DNA of 13,737 nt from the NCBI GenBank assembly GCA_946415695.1, contig CAMKTM010000045.1:1-13737 (forward strand). Reading direction: 5' to 3'. Below the pieces are notes generated by a model, which was not told the DNA's origin, did not search any database, and was given only the letters and a program-made list of their open reading frames with translations. The stretch comes from an uncultured Prevotellaceae bacterium. GTDB lineage: Bacteria; Bacteroidota; Bacteroidia; Bacteroidales; Bacteroidaceae. Positions 7,603 to 13,337 of the stretch are shown here, one piece after another (within the stretch, counting starts at the first letter, position 1; the number at the start of each line of letters is the position of its first letter). Both the position numbers and the translations under genes were made by a program.

Positions 7603-7731
7603 TATCTTCTTTTATCTTCCTTGTATCTTCTTTTATCTTCCTTGTATCTTCTTTTATCTTCCTTGTATCTTCTTTTATCTTCTTTTATCTTCCTTTATCT
7701 TCTTTTATCTTCCTTTATCTTCTTTTATCTC
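7603..7731. repeat. Minisatellite of 21-bp and 10-bp units between the exonuclease and rlmI-like genes
   Basis: Three exact 21-bp copies (TATCTTCTTTTATCTTCCTT plus G; 7603-7623, 7624-7644, 7645-7665) are followed by a degenerate run of 10-bp units TATCTTCTTT/TATCTTCCTT to about 7731. The purine-rich stretch AGGAAGATAAAAGA at 7541-7554 is the exact reverse complement of TCTTTTATCTTCCT, present in each 21-bp unit (first at 7608-7621). A transcript could therefore fold the region just upstream of the methyltransferase start onto any one of several repeat units. The remainder of the 7481-7764 gap holds the small hairpin and the start of GC-rich element B; I see no gene in it. Confidence 0.85.
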
Positions 7732-7753
7732 CAACCCATGCGAAATACCATTT

Positions 7754-7800
7754 GTCTCTTCCCCTTACAAAGGAGGGTCTGAGGGGGCCTTTGCGGGGTT
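7754..7800 (-). repeat. GC-rich intrusive element, copy B, forming the 3' end of the exonuclease gene
   Basis: The plus strand reads TTCCCCTTACAAAGGAGGGT followed by CTGAGGGGGCCTTTGCGGGG. On the coding strand this gives the terminal residues PAKAPSDPPL and the TAA stop (7765-7767). It resembles the elements at 6535-6570, 8191-8230 and 8550-8590 in sequence and orientation. Confidence 0.7.
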
Positions 7801-8457
7801 CTCTTTTCTTATTTCCAGTTGATAGCCTTCCTTTTGCATACGGGTCATTTCCTTATAAAGCATTACGCATGCCCAGGCATCGGTGGCGGCATAGAGTTTT
7901 TGTGCCTCGCTGAGGTCGTCGGCCTCCCAGTTCGAGAGCTGTTGCCCTTTACTTATCCTTTGCCCGAAGATGTTGGCATAGAGCTTTTGCAGACTTCCGT
8001 CGGCTATGCCCATTTGCTTGGCGGTGTCCTGCAAGTCTATGAAAGTGCCGGATTTGAAAGACTTTCGTTGCTCCAGAGCACGCAGGTCGTCGCGCAAGGA
8101 AAGTCCGACCTTTGTTATTGTCGTGTCCTCAAGCAACTTTATGAGGCAATCAGGCAGGTCAATCCGATTGAGGCGGAAGAGGAAGCATATCCCCCCCTCT
8201 TCTTTAGCAGAGGATTTGGGCGCCGGGGCGAGGCAGCATACTTGCAGCAACGCCACCTTGTACATCTTTCCTTTGGAGAACGACGGACGGGTCTCTGTGT
8301 CGAAACCAAGAAGTGTCTGCTTCATGAGGAACTTCACTGCCCATATCGCATCGCGCTCGTTCACAATGACTTCAATACGTCCTGGAAAGAGCACACGCGG
8401 CAAGTCCTGCATGTTGCTTTTGTCGTATTTGTCAACTATCGTCTTTTCATTAACCAT
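7765..8457 (-). CDS. 3'-5' exonuclease domain protein (DEDDy, RNase D/WRN-exonuclease-like)
   Basis: A single-domain 230-residue exonuclease with the complete DEDDy signature: GFDTETRPSF (D53, E55), VGLSLRDDLRAL (D124) and YAATD (Y189, D193). These acidic residues bind two metal ions that cleave nucleotides from 3' ends of RNA or DNA; the substrate in Bacteroidota is not established to my knowledge. Two segments look repeat-derived. Residues about 74-89 (CCLAPAPKSSAKEEGG) interrupt the usual strand between KVALLQ and CFLFRLN. The C-terminal PAKAPSDPPL plus the stop codon comes from element B. The start at 8457 is used; M16 (8412) is an alternative. It lies between the DUF5063 and rlmI-like genes, a neighbourhood I recall as common in Bacteroidales. 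Confidence 0.9.
   Translation of the reverse strand: MVNEKTIVDKYDKSNMQDLPRVLFPGRIEVIVNERDAIWAVKFLMKQTLLGFDTETRPSFSKGKMYKVALLQVCCLAPAPKSSAKEEGGICFLFRLNRIDLPDCLIKLLEDTTITKVGLSLRDDLRALEQRKSFKSGTFIDLQDTAKQMGIADGSLQKLYANIFGQRISKGQQLSNWEADDLSEAQKLYAATDAWACVMLYKEMTRMQKEGYQLEIRKENPAKAPSDPPL
8191..8230 (-). repeat. GC-rich intrusive element, copy C, inside the exonuclease gene
   Basis: The plus strand runs CCCCCCCTCTTCTTTAGCAG then AGGATTTGGGCGCCGGGGCG. The coding strand reads APAPKSSAKEEGG in frame, between the first DEDD motif and the CFLFRLN strand. It is the most diverged of the four GC-rich copies, so its membership in the family is less certain. Confidence 0.55.
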
Positions 8458-8563
8458 TTAATTGATGTACCAATTTAGCAAAGTACAACGTACAATTATT
8501 TGATGTACAATTTCGTAATTCAGCCTTTATTCGCCCAAGGGAATTGCGGGGCTTCTCTTCCCC
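8458..8563. repeat. Degenerate GTACAATT-type repeat in the DUF5063-exonuclease gap
   Basis: Variants of TTGATGTAC and GTACAATT recur across about 8460-8515 (for example AATTGATGTACC, AACGTACAATTA, TTGATGTACAATT). The minus strand contains TACTTTG, one base short of the TAnnTTTG promoter box, with no well-placed TTTG partner, so I do not call a promoter. Confidence 0.4.
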
Positions 8564-8590
8564 CTAAAGGGAGTCGGGCGGTCCCTCTTT
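8550..8590 (-). repeat. GC-rich intrusive element, copy D, forming the 3' end of the DUF5063 gene
   Basis: The plus strand reads TTCTCTTCCCCCTAAAGGGA followed by GTCGGGCGGTCCCTCTT. On the coding strand it encodes KEGPPDSL and the TAG stop (8564-8566). The stop falls at the place equivalent to the TAA of copy B, and both copies are read in the same frame. Confidence 0.7.
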
Positions 8591-9100
8591 ATACCTGATA
8601 CGGTGGAGTTGGCGTAGGGTGTCGAGCAAGTTCTGCCCCCAGTAGAGTTCGAAGCTGTCGCGGAGCTGCCACAGCGCATCGGGCATACAGGCTTCGACCC
8701 GCTGCTGATAGACGGCCACGAAGTTGCGGAGTGCCTGATAGACATCGGCAAGACCTTCGCTGACGGAACACCAGCGGCTTTCCTCCGTCTGCATGTCCTC
8801 GTCCCAGACAAGCATTTCATATTCGTCGTGCTCATGCAAGAGACGATAGGCGCCATTGCGGACATAATTGTAGTCATCTTCCGTCACCTGATCGTCTGGC
8901 ACAAAGGCACCGTTTGTCTCCACTTCCGGCAGGAGCTGCGCCTTCATGTAAAGCAAGGGCAAGAGTTTGAGCAAAGTGTCCACAAAAGTCTCCTCCGTTT
9001 GCTCCTCGCTCTTCTCCAGCAGGGCACAATACTCGGCAGCAACTGCCACGAACTCCAGCGTGTCGTGTGCGTAAACAGGATTCTCTCTTGATGCTGACAT
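8564..9100 (-). CDS. DUF5063-like domain protein of unknown function
   Basis: A soluble, acidic, mostly helical 178-residue protein without signal peptide or membrane segment. Its pattern (HDTLEFVAVAAEYCALLE, TLLKLLPLLYMKAQLLPE, FVPDDQVTEDDYNYVRNGAY, then SVSEGLADVYQALRNFVAVY) matches what I recall as DUF5063, a Bacteroidota family found next to the exonuclease and RlmI-like genes. No catalytic motif is apparent. I chose the ATG at 9100 (MSASRENPVYAHDTLEF) because the promoter at 9126-9156 would start transcription near 9120, downstream of the longer in-frame ATG at 9136. The last residues (GPPDSL) come from GC-rich element D. It is likely the first gene of the minus-strand operon. Family name moderately sure, function unknown. 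Confidence 0.75.
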   Translation of the reverse strand: MSASRENPVYAHDTLEFVAVAAEYCALLEKSEEQTEETFVDTLLKLLPLLYMKAQLLPEVETNGAFVPDDQVTEDDYNYVRNGAYRLLHEHDEYEMLVWDEDMQTEESRWCSVSEGLADVYQALRNFVAVYQQRVEACMPDALWQLRDSFELYWGQNLLDTLRQLHRIRYKEGPPDSL

Positions 9101-9125
9101 GCGTATTAGAATTGATTTTTGAGCA

Positions 9126-9156
9126 CAAAGGTACAACTTTTAATTGATAATTCAAA
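9126..9156 (-). promoter_or_regulatory. Bacteroidota-type promoter for the DUF5063-exonuclease-rlmI-like operon
   Basis: On the minus strand a -33 TTTG (9153-9156) and a -7 box TACCTTTG (9126-9133) are separated by 19 bp, a full match to the TTTG/TAnnTTTG consensus of Bacteroides. Predicted transcription begins near 9120, about 20 nt before the ATG at 9100. Confidence 0.8.
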
Positions 9157-9202
9157 GTTTAGCGGTTATTATTTCAACCACATCGCAAGTCATCCCCAAA
9201 AA

Positions 9203-9334
9203 CGAGGCACGCTCTTATCGTCAACGAGGCACGCTCTTATTACCAACGAGGCACGCTCTTATTGCCATCGAGGCACGCTCTTATTGTCATCGAGGCACGC
9301 TCTTATTGAAATAAGGCCACGCTCTTATTGAAAA
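9203..9334. repeat. Six tandem 22-bp repeats with a 16-bp conserved core
   Basis: Units begin at 9203, 9225, 9247, 9269, 9291 and 9313. The first five share CGAGGCACGCTCTTAT exactly; the sixth reads AAGGCCACGCTCTTAT. Each core is followed by 6 variable bases (CGTCAA, TACCAA, TGCCAT, TGTCAT, TGAAAT, TGAAAA). The spacing is exactly regular and close to two helical turns. The core is not palindromic. It lies between two outward promoters. Confidence 0.95.
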
Positions 9335-9469
9335 CCCGTTGAACTTTTTCGTCTCCTGAGTTCAATGGAAAAATGTTGTACGATTTGCGACTTCGAATGA
9401 ACGGATGATGATTATTTTTGCAATTTGGCCATATTTTTTTCTTCCTGCATTTTTTTTTTGAAATATCTT

Positions 9470-9500
9470 TTTGTGTTACGCTTGCTTTTTTATAATTTTG
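9470..9500 (+). promoter_or_regulatory. Bacteroidota-type promoter for the fasciclin lipoprotein gene
   Basis: A -33 TTTG (9470-9473) and a -7 box TAATTTTG (9493-9500) are spaced by 19 bp, a full consensus match. The ATG at 9536 follows about 30 nt after the expected transcription start. T-rich tracts directly upstream (ten T at 9450-9459) could act as an UP-like element. Confidence 0.8.
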
Positions 9501-9535
9501 TAGCCAAGAATTAACGACTAACACCTATTTATATT

Positions 9536-11659
9536 ATGAAAAGACTGTTTTATAAGCCCCTTTTGGCAGCAACTCTCTTGCTTTGCTGTTGGGGATGCAA
9601 GGAAAACATCGACACATCAGCAAGGTATGTCTTCACGTCGGACTGCGTTATGACCTACCTGGAAAAGCACGAAGCCTATTCAGAATACGTGAGACTCCTG
9701 AACCTGACTCCCATTTCGATTCGGAGCAAAAGCACCGTGGGACAGTTGCTCTCGGCACGTGGAAACTATACAGTCTTTGCCCCGACGAACGAGGCCATCT
9801 CGAAATTCCTGCAAGAACTCTACGAGGAAGACCCCACCCTGCTGAGTTCTCCCTCATGGGAAGCGTTCAGCAGCGACCACAAACGCGACTCCATCTACAA
9901 GGTGATTGTCTGCAACTCCATCATCGACGCCGGCGACCACGAGGAGGCTCTAATGACAAACGGCTTCCCGCCCGAATCGGGCAACGAGTTCCCTCTGAGC
10001 AACATGAACGACCGCAAACTTTCCGTCCGCTACAGGGGCGTTGACTCCATCTTCATCAACAACACCTGCCCCATCAGCCTCAAAGAGCGAGACATCCTGG
10101 CTACCAACGGAGTAATTCATCAAATGGAACGAGTCATCGCACCGAAGGACGTCACTGCATCACTCTACTTGCAGGAAATACTCGACCAAGAGAAAGAAGG
10201 CTTCCTCGTCATGGCAAAAGCCATTCAAGCCTGCGGGCTGATGGACACACTCTCGAAGATAAGGGACGAAGTCTATGAAGATCTCTACCTGAAAGGCCAA
10301 ATCCCAGAATTCGTGCACCTCTATATCGACGGACATTTCCCGAACGGCGATAACTGGACACCGCGTCACCGCCTCTACGGCTACACCATCTTCTCTGAGA
10401 CAGACGAATTCTGGCGCGCACAAGGACTCGACCCCACAGAATCATCAACCACATTACTGCCAAAACTGGTGCAATGGATTGTCTCAAACCATCAATATGC
10501 CGATGACGACGTCTTTACAACAGACGCACCTTACGACATCCCGACAAGCCTGCTCTATCAGTGGACCACCTATCACATCCTACCCTTCCGCACGCCCGCA
10601 GAACGCCTCGTGTTCCACAGAAACGAGTTTGGCTATGATAAATCCAAACCCCTCGCCCGCACCATCCCAGTTTACGAAATCTACACCACGATGGGCAAGC
10701 CTCGACTCCTCAAAATCTACGAAAGCAAAGAATCGGAAGGCATCTACCTGAACCGCTTCCCGAAACTCGACAACGGCAGAACGACCGTCCTGCGCGAAGA
10801 ATACTGCGACCCGGACAAAGTGGGATGCTTCGTCGATAGAGACCCCGACAAAGCCATCCTCAGCGACATCATCAACTGCTGCATCTATCCCATCGATGCA
10901 CCCCTGTCATATAATGATAATGTACGCGACAACCTGGCAAAGCAGCGTCTACGCTTCGACGGAATGACACTCTTCCCCGAAGCCATGAGCAACGAAATCA
11001 GGCTGAAGCTCTCAAGCGACGAGAAAAACCAGGATGTCTACATACCCAAGACCAGCACCTACAACTACTTCGAAAACATGCAGATGAACGACCAAACCAC
11101 ATTCATCTACCTGAATGCCTACGGATACAACTGGTGCAACCTCCATAGCGACGAAATGAAAGCAAAGGGACGCTTCGAACTCACCTTCAAACTTCCACCC
11201 GTCCCACGCAGAGGTACATACGAGTTCCGATACGACGTACTGCCCAACGGCGACCGAGGCATACAGCAGTTCTACTTCGGAGACGACCCCAACCGACTGC
11301 CGGCTGCCGGCATTCCCGTAAACCTGACAAAAGGCATCGGCAGCATGAACGTTGGCTACGAGCGTGACGGCAACGACGAAGACTACAACATCGAAGTCGA
11401 TAAGCGACTGCGCAACAACGGCGTTATGAAAGGTGCCAGAAGCGTCACTGCAGACGGCAGTTCCGGAGACATCGAACGCAACCGCGATTCAAACCTCCGA
11501 TACATCATCGTGCGTCAGACGCTCGACCCCGACAAGACCTATTACATGAAAGTGAAGTCTGTGCTCGACTCTGAAGATAAGGAATTCTATATGGACTACA
11601 TGGAGTACTGTCCAAAGGAAGTCTATGACAATCCCGAAACACCGGAAGACGTTTGGTAA
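9536..11659 (+). CDS. Fasciclin (FAS1) domain lipoprotein, probably surface-exposed
   Basis: A 707-residue lipoprotein. The signal peptide ends in a lipobox with the acylated cysteine at C21 (CCWGC), followed by KEN, an acidic/lysine stretch resembling the export signal that sends Bacteroidota lipoproteins to the cell surface. Residues about 38-202 form a FAS1 domain with the hallmark NYTVFAPTNEAISKFL (77-92) and NGVIHQMERVI (191-201). Residues about 208-390 look like a second, more diverged FAS1 domain (YGYTIFSETDEFW). The C-terminal 250-300 residues are a probable beta-rich region I do not recognise. Such proteins usually accompany SusC/SusD pairs and are thought to bind glycans or other surface ligands, but neither partner is present here. 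It has its own promoter and ends 10 bp from the convergent M23 gene. Confidence 0.85.
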   Translation: MKRLFYKPLLAATLLLCCWGCKENIDTSARYVFTSDCVMTYLEKHEAYSEYVRLLNLTPISIRSKSTVGQLLSARGNYTVFAPTNEAISKFLQELYEEDPTLLSSPSWEAFSSDHKRDSIYKVIVCNSIIDAGDHEEALMTNGFPPESGNEFPLSNMNDRKLSVRYRGVDSIFINNTCPISLKERDILATNGVIHQMERVIAPKDVTASLYLQEILDQEKEGFLVMAKAIQACGLMDTLSKIRDEVYEDLYLKGQIPEFVHLYIDGHFPNGDNWTPRHRLYGYTIFSETDEFWRAQGLDPTESSTTLLPKLVQWIVSNHQYADDDVFTTDAPYDIPTSLLYQWTTYHILPFRTPAERLVFHRNEFGYDKSKPLARTIPVYEIYTTMGKPRLLKIYESKESEGIYLNRFPKLDNGRTTVLREEYCDPDKVGCFVDRDPDKAILSDIINCCIYPIDAPLSYNDNVRDNLAKQRLRFDGMTLFPEAMSNEIRLKLSSDEKNQDVYIPKTSTYNYFENMQMNDQTTFIYLNAYGYNWCNLHSDEMKAKGRFELTFKLPPVPRRGTYEFRYDVLPNGDRGIQQFYFGDDPNRLPAAGIPVNLTKGIGSMNVGYERDGNDEDYNIEVDKRLRNNGVMKGARSVTADGSSGDIERNRDSNLRYIIVRQTLDPDKTYYMKVKSVLDSEDKEFYMDYMEYCPKEVYDNPETPEDVW

Positions 11660-11669
11660 AACCTTTGAC

Positions 11670-12320
11670 CTAACGCTCTACCTCCTCTGACTTGAACTTC
11701 AAAGTGCCATTCTTATGCCTTTTGACGATGAAGATTTGGCGGCGAAGGGAATGATTGGCATGATCGAAGATGCGCTCCGAATCGAAACTCTTGCCATTGA
11801 CGCGAGTCTCAAAATGCAGATGATCCGTGGTGGCGCGGCCCGTACGCCCTTCCAGGCCGACAGGTTCTCCTGCATGCAACCATTGGCCGACCTTGACAAG
11901 GTTTTGCGAATGGTGGCTATATAAGGTCTCAAGCCCGTTGGCATGGCGCAGGATAACACAGTTCCCGTAGCCATAATGAGGGCCGGAAAGAATAACTTCG
12001 CCAGGAAAGGCAGCACGGGTGGTGTCGCCTGCAAACGTCTTGATGTCGGTCCCGCCATGATTGCGTGCCCCGCCGTAGGGACTGAGGAACTTGGCTCCTG
12101 GAAGAGGATAACACCATTCCTCGGCAGTATAGTTGGCAAAGTTTATCGAGAACTGCTCGCCACCCGCAAAGGGGTCTTTAGCCGCCTCCACCTTCATCAC
12201 TTGCCACTCGTCGATGTCAACCGGCCCGTCTTGAGCGTAAATCATTGAACATTGAACGTTGAACATTGACCATTGTGCAATGAACAAAAGGATAACGTTA
12301 AGTGAATAGAGATTCTTCAT
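11670..12320 (-). CDS. Secreted M23 family metallopeptidase (LytM/lysostaphin-like) with a repeat-derived signal region
   Basis: A 216-residue putative zinc endopeptidase likely to cut peptidoglycan peptides in the periplasm or outside. The peptidase domain (about residues 70-185) has the full metal and catalytic set: NHGGTD (H88, D92), YSHHS (H136) and HLHFE (H167, H169). The N-terminus is a signal peptide (MKNLYSLNVILLFIA). It is followed by QWSMFNVQCSM, translated from a heptamer DNA repeat, before a plausible cleavage site at IYA/QDG. That separates the hydrophobic core from the cleavage site by more than normal. It starts 3 bp after the pgeF stop, so the two are presumably co-transcribed. 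The catalytic residues suggest an active enzyme; the substrate bond is unknown. Confidence 0.92.
   Translation of the reverse strand: MKNLYSLNVILLFIAQWSMFNVQCSMIYAQDGPVDIDEWQVMKVEAAKDPFAGGEQFSINFANYTAEEWCYPLPGAKFLSPYGGARNHGGTDIKTFAGDTTRAAFPGEVILSGPHYGYGNCVILRHANGLETLYSHHSQNLVKVGQWLHAGEPVGLEGRTGRATTDHLHFETRVNGKSFDSERIFDHANHSLRRQIFIVKRHKNGTLKFKSEEVER
12244..12285. repeat. Six-unit heptamer repeat within the M23 signal-peptide coding region
   Basis: Plus-strand units are ATTGAAC, ATTGAAC, GTTGAAC, ATTGACC, ATTGTGC and AATGAAC, contiguous. Read on the coding strand they give the QWSMFNVQCSM segment. Because 7 is not a multiple of 3, loss or gain of one unit would shift the frame. Confidence 0.85.
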
Positions 12321-12339
12321 TCCTCATTCTTCATTTATC
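12312..12339. repeat. Four-unit heptamer repeat spanning the pgeF stop and M23 start
   Basis: Plus-strand units are ATTCTTC, ATTCCTC, ATTCTTC and ATTTATC. They contain the TGA of pgeF (12324-12326) and the ATG of the M23 gene (12318-12320), as well as the last codons of pgeF (INEE). Confidence 0.8.
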
Positions 12340-12968
12340 AGGATGCCGTTATAGTTACGCCCTGTGTTGATCGTCTCGCGCCGGGCACTGTAGAAGTTCA
12401 TCGAGTTGCGCGTACAGGTGCCTTCTATATATATGTCGCTCACATCCATCTCTTCGAGGAGCCACTTGTTTGCCTCCCAGAGGTCGATGTGCCAACGCTC
12501 CGCCTTTCTTGCAATGCGCTCCATCGGAAACCCTTCGGCACGGAAGGCCTCATAGACTTCGTTGCCAACCTCGAACCATTCGAGCGAGATGCCTGGCCCG
12601 ATGATGGCATGGAGGTCTTTCGGACAGAGAGGATGCATCTTCTTTATCGTCTTCTGCACGATGCGAGCCACAGTGCCTCGCCAGCCGGCATGGACGGCAG
12701 CGACGATGCGCTGCCTTGTGTCATAGAGCAGGACGGGGATGCAGTCGGCAGTCTTGACACAGACACAAAGGCCAGGCTGGTCGGTGATGACGGCATCGGT
12801 TGCTTCAGGGCGACCGGCTTCCTTCATCCAAAGGACATTGTCGGAATGCACCTGACGAGGGAGAGCAAGGTCCTCGAGCCGAAGCCCAAGGTCCTTTACC
12901 CCACTGCCCTTGCCCGTCGAAAAGGCCGTGAGCCAAGAGGGAGTCTTGTAGATAATGACATTATTCAT
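12324..12968 (-). CDS. pgeF: PgeF-like protein (YfiH/laccase-domain, purine nucleoside phosphorylase family), short form
   Basis: Members of this family are small zinc proteins described as peptidoglycan editing factors and as enzymes acting on purine nucleosides. The metal/catalytic residues are all visible: PRQVHS (H41), KTADCIPVLLYD (C76) and AAVHAGWRGT (H93), followed by IGPGISLEWFEVG and the C-terminal FYSARRE. At 214 residues it is clearly shorter than the usual 240-270. Only about 23 residues separate the FST motif (residue 16) from QVH, where relatives have about 50, so the segment that normally carries the PYASLN-like motif is missing. The ATG at 12968 follows AGAAAG. It is 63 bp downstream of higA and 3 bp upstream of the M23 gene; pairing with a peptidoglycan hydrolase fits a cell-wall role. 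Confidence 0.9.
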   Translation of the reverse strand: MNNVIIYKTPSWLTAFSTGKGSGVKDLGLRLEDLALPRQVHSDNVLWMKEAGRPEATDAVITDQPGLCVCVKTADCIPVLLYDTRQRIVAAVHAGWRGTVARIVQKTIKKMHPLCPKDLHAIIGPGISLEWFEVGNEVYEAFRAEGFPMERIARKAERWHIDLWEANKWLLEEMDVSDIYIEGTCTRNSMNFYSARRETINTGRNYNGILINEE

Positions 12969-13031
12969 CTTTCTGCCTGTATGACTGGTTGCGAGTACAA
13001 AGAGCGGATGATGTTAGGGCGTGCCCCCAGC

Positions 13032-13331
13032 TTAAAGAACAGCTGCATAAGCTCTTTTAATATCAAGCAGCCGCGAAAGAAGCGGCTGCTTTTGCCTGGC
13101 AACAGACATGTTGTAGCGTGTCTGCATATTGATGAGTAGTTCCGGGTTGATGCCTAGAGCTGCCTCAACCATCAATGCAAAGTCTGTTGTCACCGGCCGC
13201 TTGCCATTCAGTATTTCGTTGAGCTGGGTATATGGGATAGACAACACTTCCGAGAACTTCTTTTGTGTAATGTCTCTTGCTTCCAATTCTTCCTTCAGGA
13301 CATCTCCTGGATGCGTGGGTATTCTGTTCAT
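13032..13331 (-). CDS. higA: HigA-type antitoxin, XRE family helix-turn-helix
   Basis: A 99-residue DNA-binding antitoxin that should neutralise the adjacent HigB toxin and repress the shared promoter. The N-terminus IPTHPGDVLKEELEARDI is typical of HigA. It leads into the helix-turn-helix (about residues 21-60: TQKKFSEVLSIPYTQLNEIL, then NGKRPVTTDFALMVEAALG). The C-terminal helix has NMQTRYNMSVAR. It begins 6 bp after the higB stop, the toxin-first order characteristic of higBA systems. The codons for residues 81-89 contain a perfect 10-bp inverted repeat. Assignment is secure; activity is not proven by sequence. Confidence 0.93.
   Translation of the reverse strand: MNRIPTHPGDVLKEELEARDITQKKFSEVLSIPYTQLNEILNGKRPVTTDFALMVEAALGINPELLINMQTRYNMSVARQKQPLLSRLLDIKRAYAAVL
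13065..13091. repeat. Perfect GC-rich hairpin inside the 3' part of higA
   Basis: AAGCAGCCGC (13065-13074) and GCGGCTGCTT (13082-13091) pair over 10 bp with a 7-nt loop. On the plus strand it is followed by two further T, so with the arm it looks like a weak plus-direction terminator. On the higA strand no T-run follows. It could be an attenuator or RNA-stability hairpin between higA and pgeF. Confidence 0.6.
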
Positions 13332-13337
13332 TTCCTT

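Larger units (their letters stand above)
9101..9535. other. Divergent intergenic region with two promoters and a repeat array
   Basis: This 435-bp stretch separates the DUF5063 gene (-) from the fasciclin gene (+). It contains a minus-strand promoter (9126-9156), six 22-bp repeats (9203-9334), a 7-bp inverted repeat TTGAACT/AGTTCAA (9339-9345 with 9359-9365), T-rich tracts including ten T at 9450-9459, and a plus-strand promoter (9470-9500). I see no convincing gene or known RNA in it. Confidence 0.7.

Noticed and set aside
7563..7913. Plus-strand small protein rich in IFFYLP repeats
   Set aside because: Its sequence is just the translation of the 21-bp minisatellite and of the antisense of the exonuclease 3' end; there is no promoter or independent support.
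9203..9334. CRISPR array
   Set aside because: The conserved core is 16 bp with only 6 variable bases between copies, too short for spacers, and no cas genes are present.
9413..9420. Second plus-strand promoter box TATTTTTG upstream of the fasciclin gene
   Set aside because: The nearest upstream TTTG is about 25 bp away, outside the 19-21 bp range, and a perfect promoter exists closer to the gene.
9303..9524. Minus-strand 73-residue open frame
   Set aside because: It runs through the fasciclin promoter, the T-rich tracts and the last 22-bp repeats, and has low-complexity Lys-rich content.
11660..11669. Bidirectional terminator between the fasciclin and M23 genes
   Set aside because: Only 10 bp separate the stops and no stem followed by a T-run is visible there.
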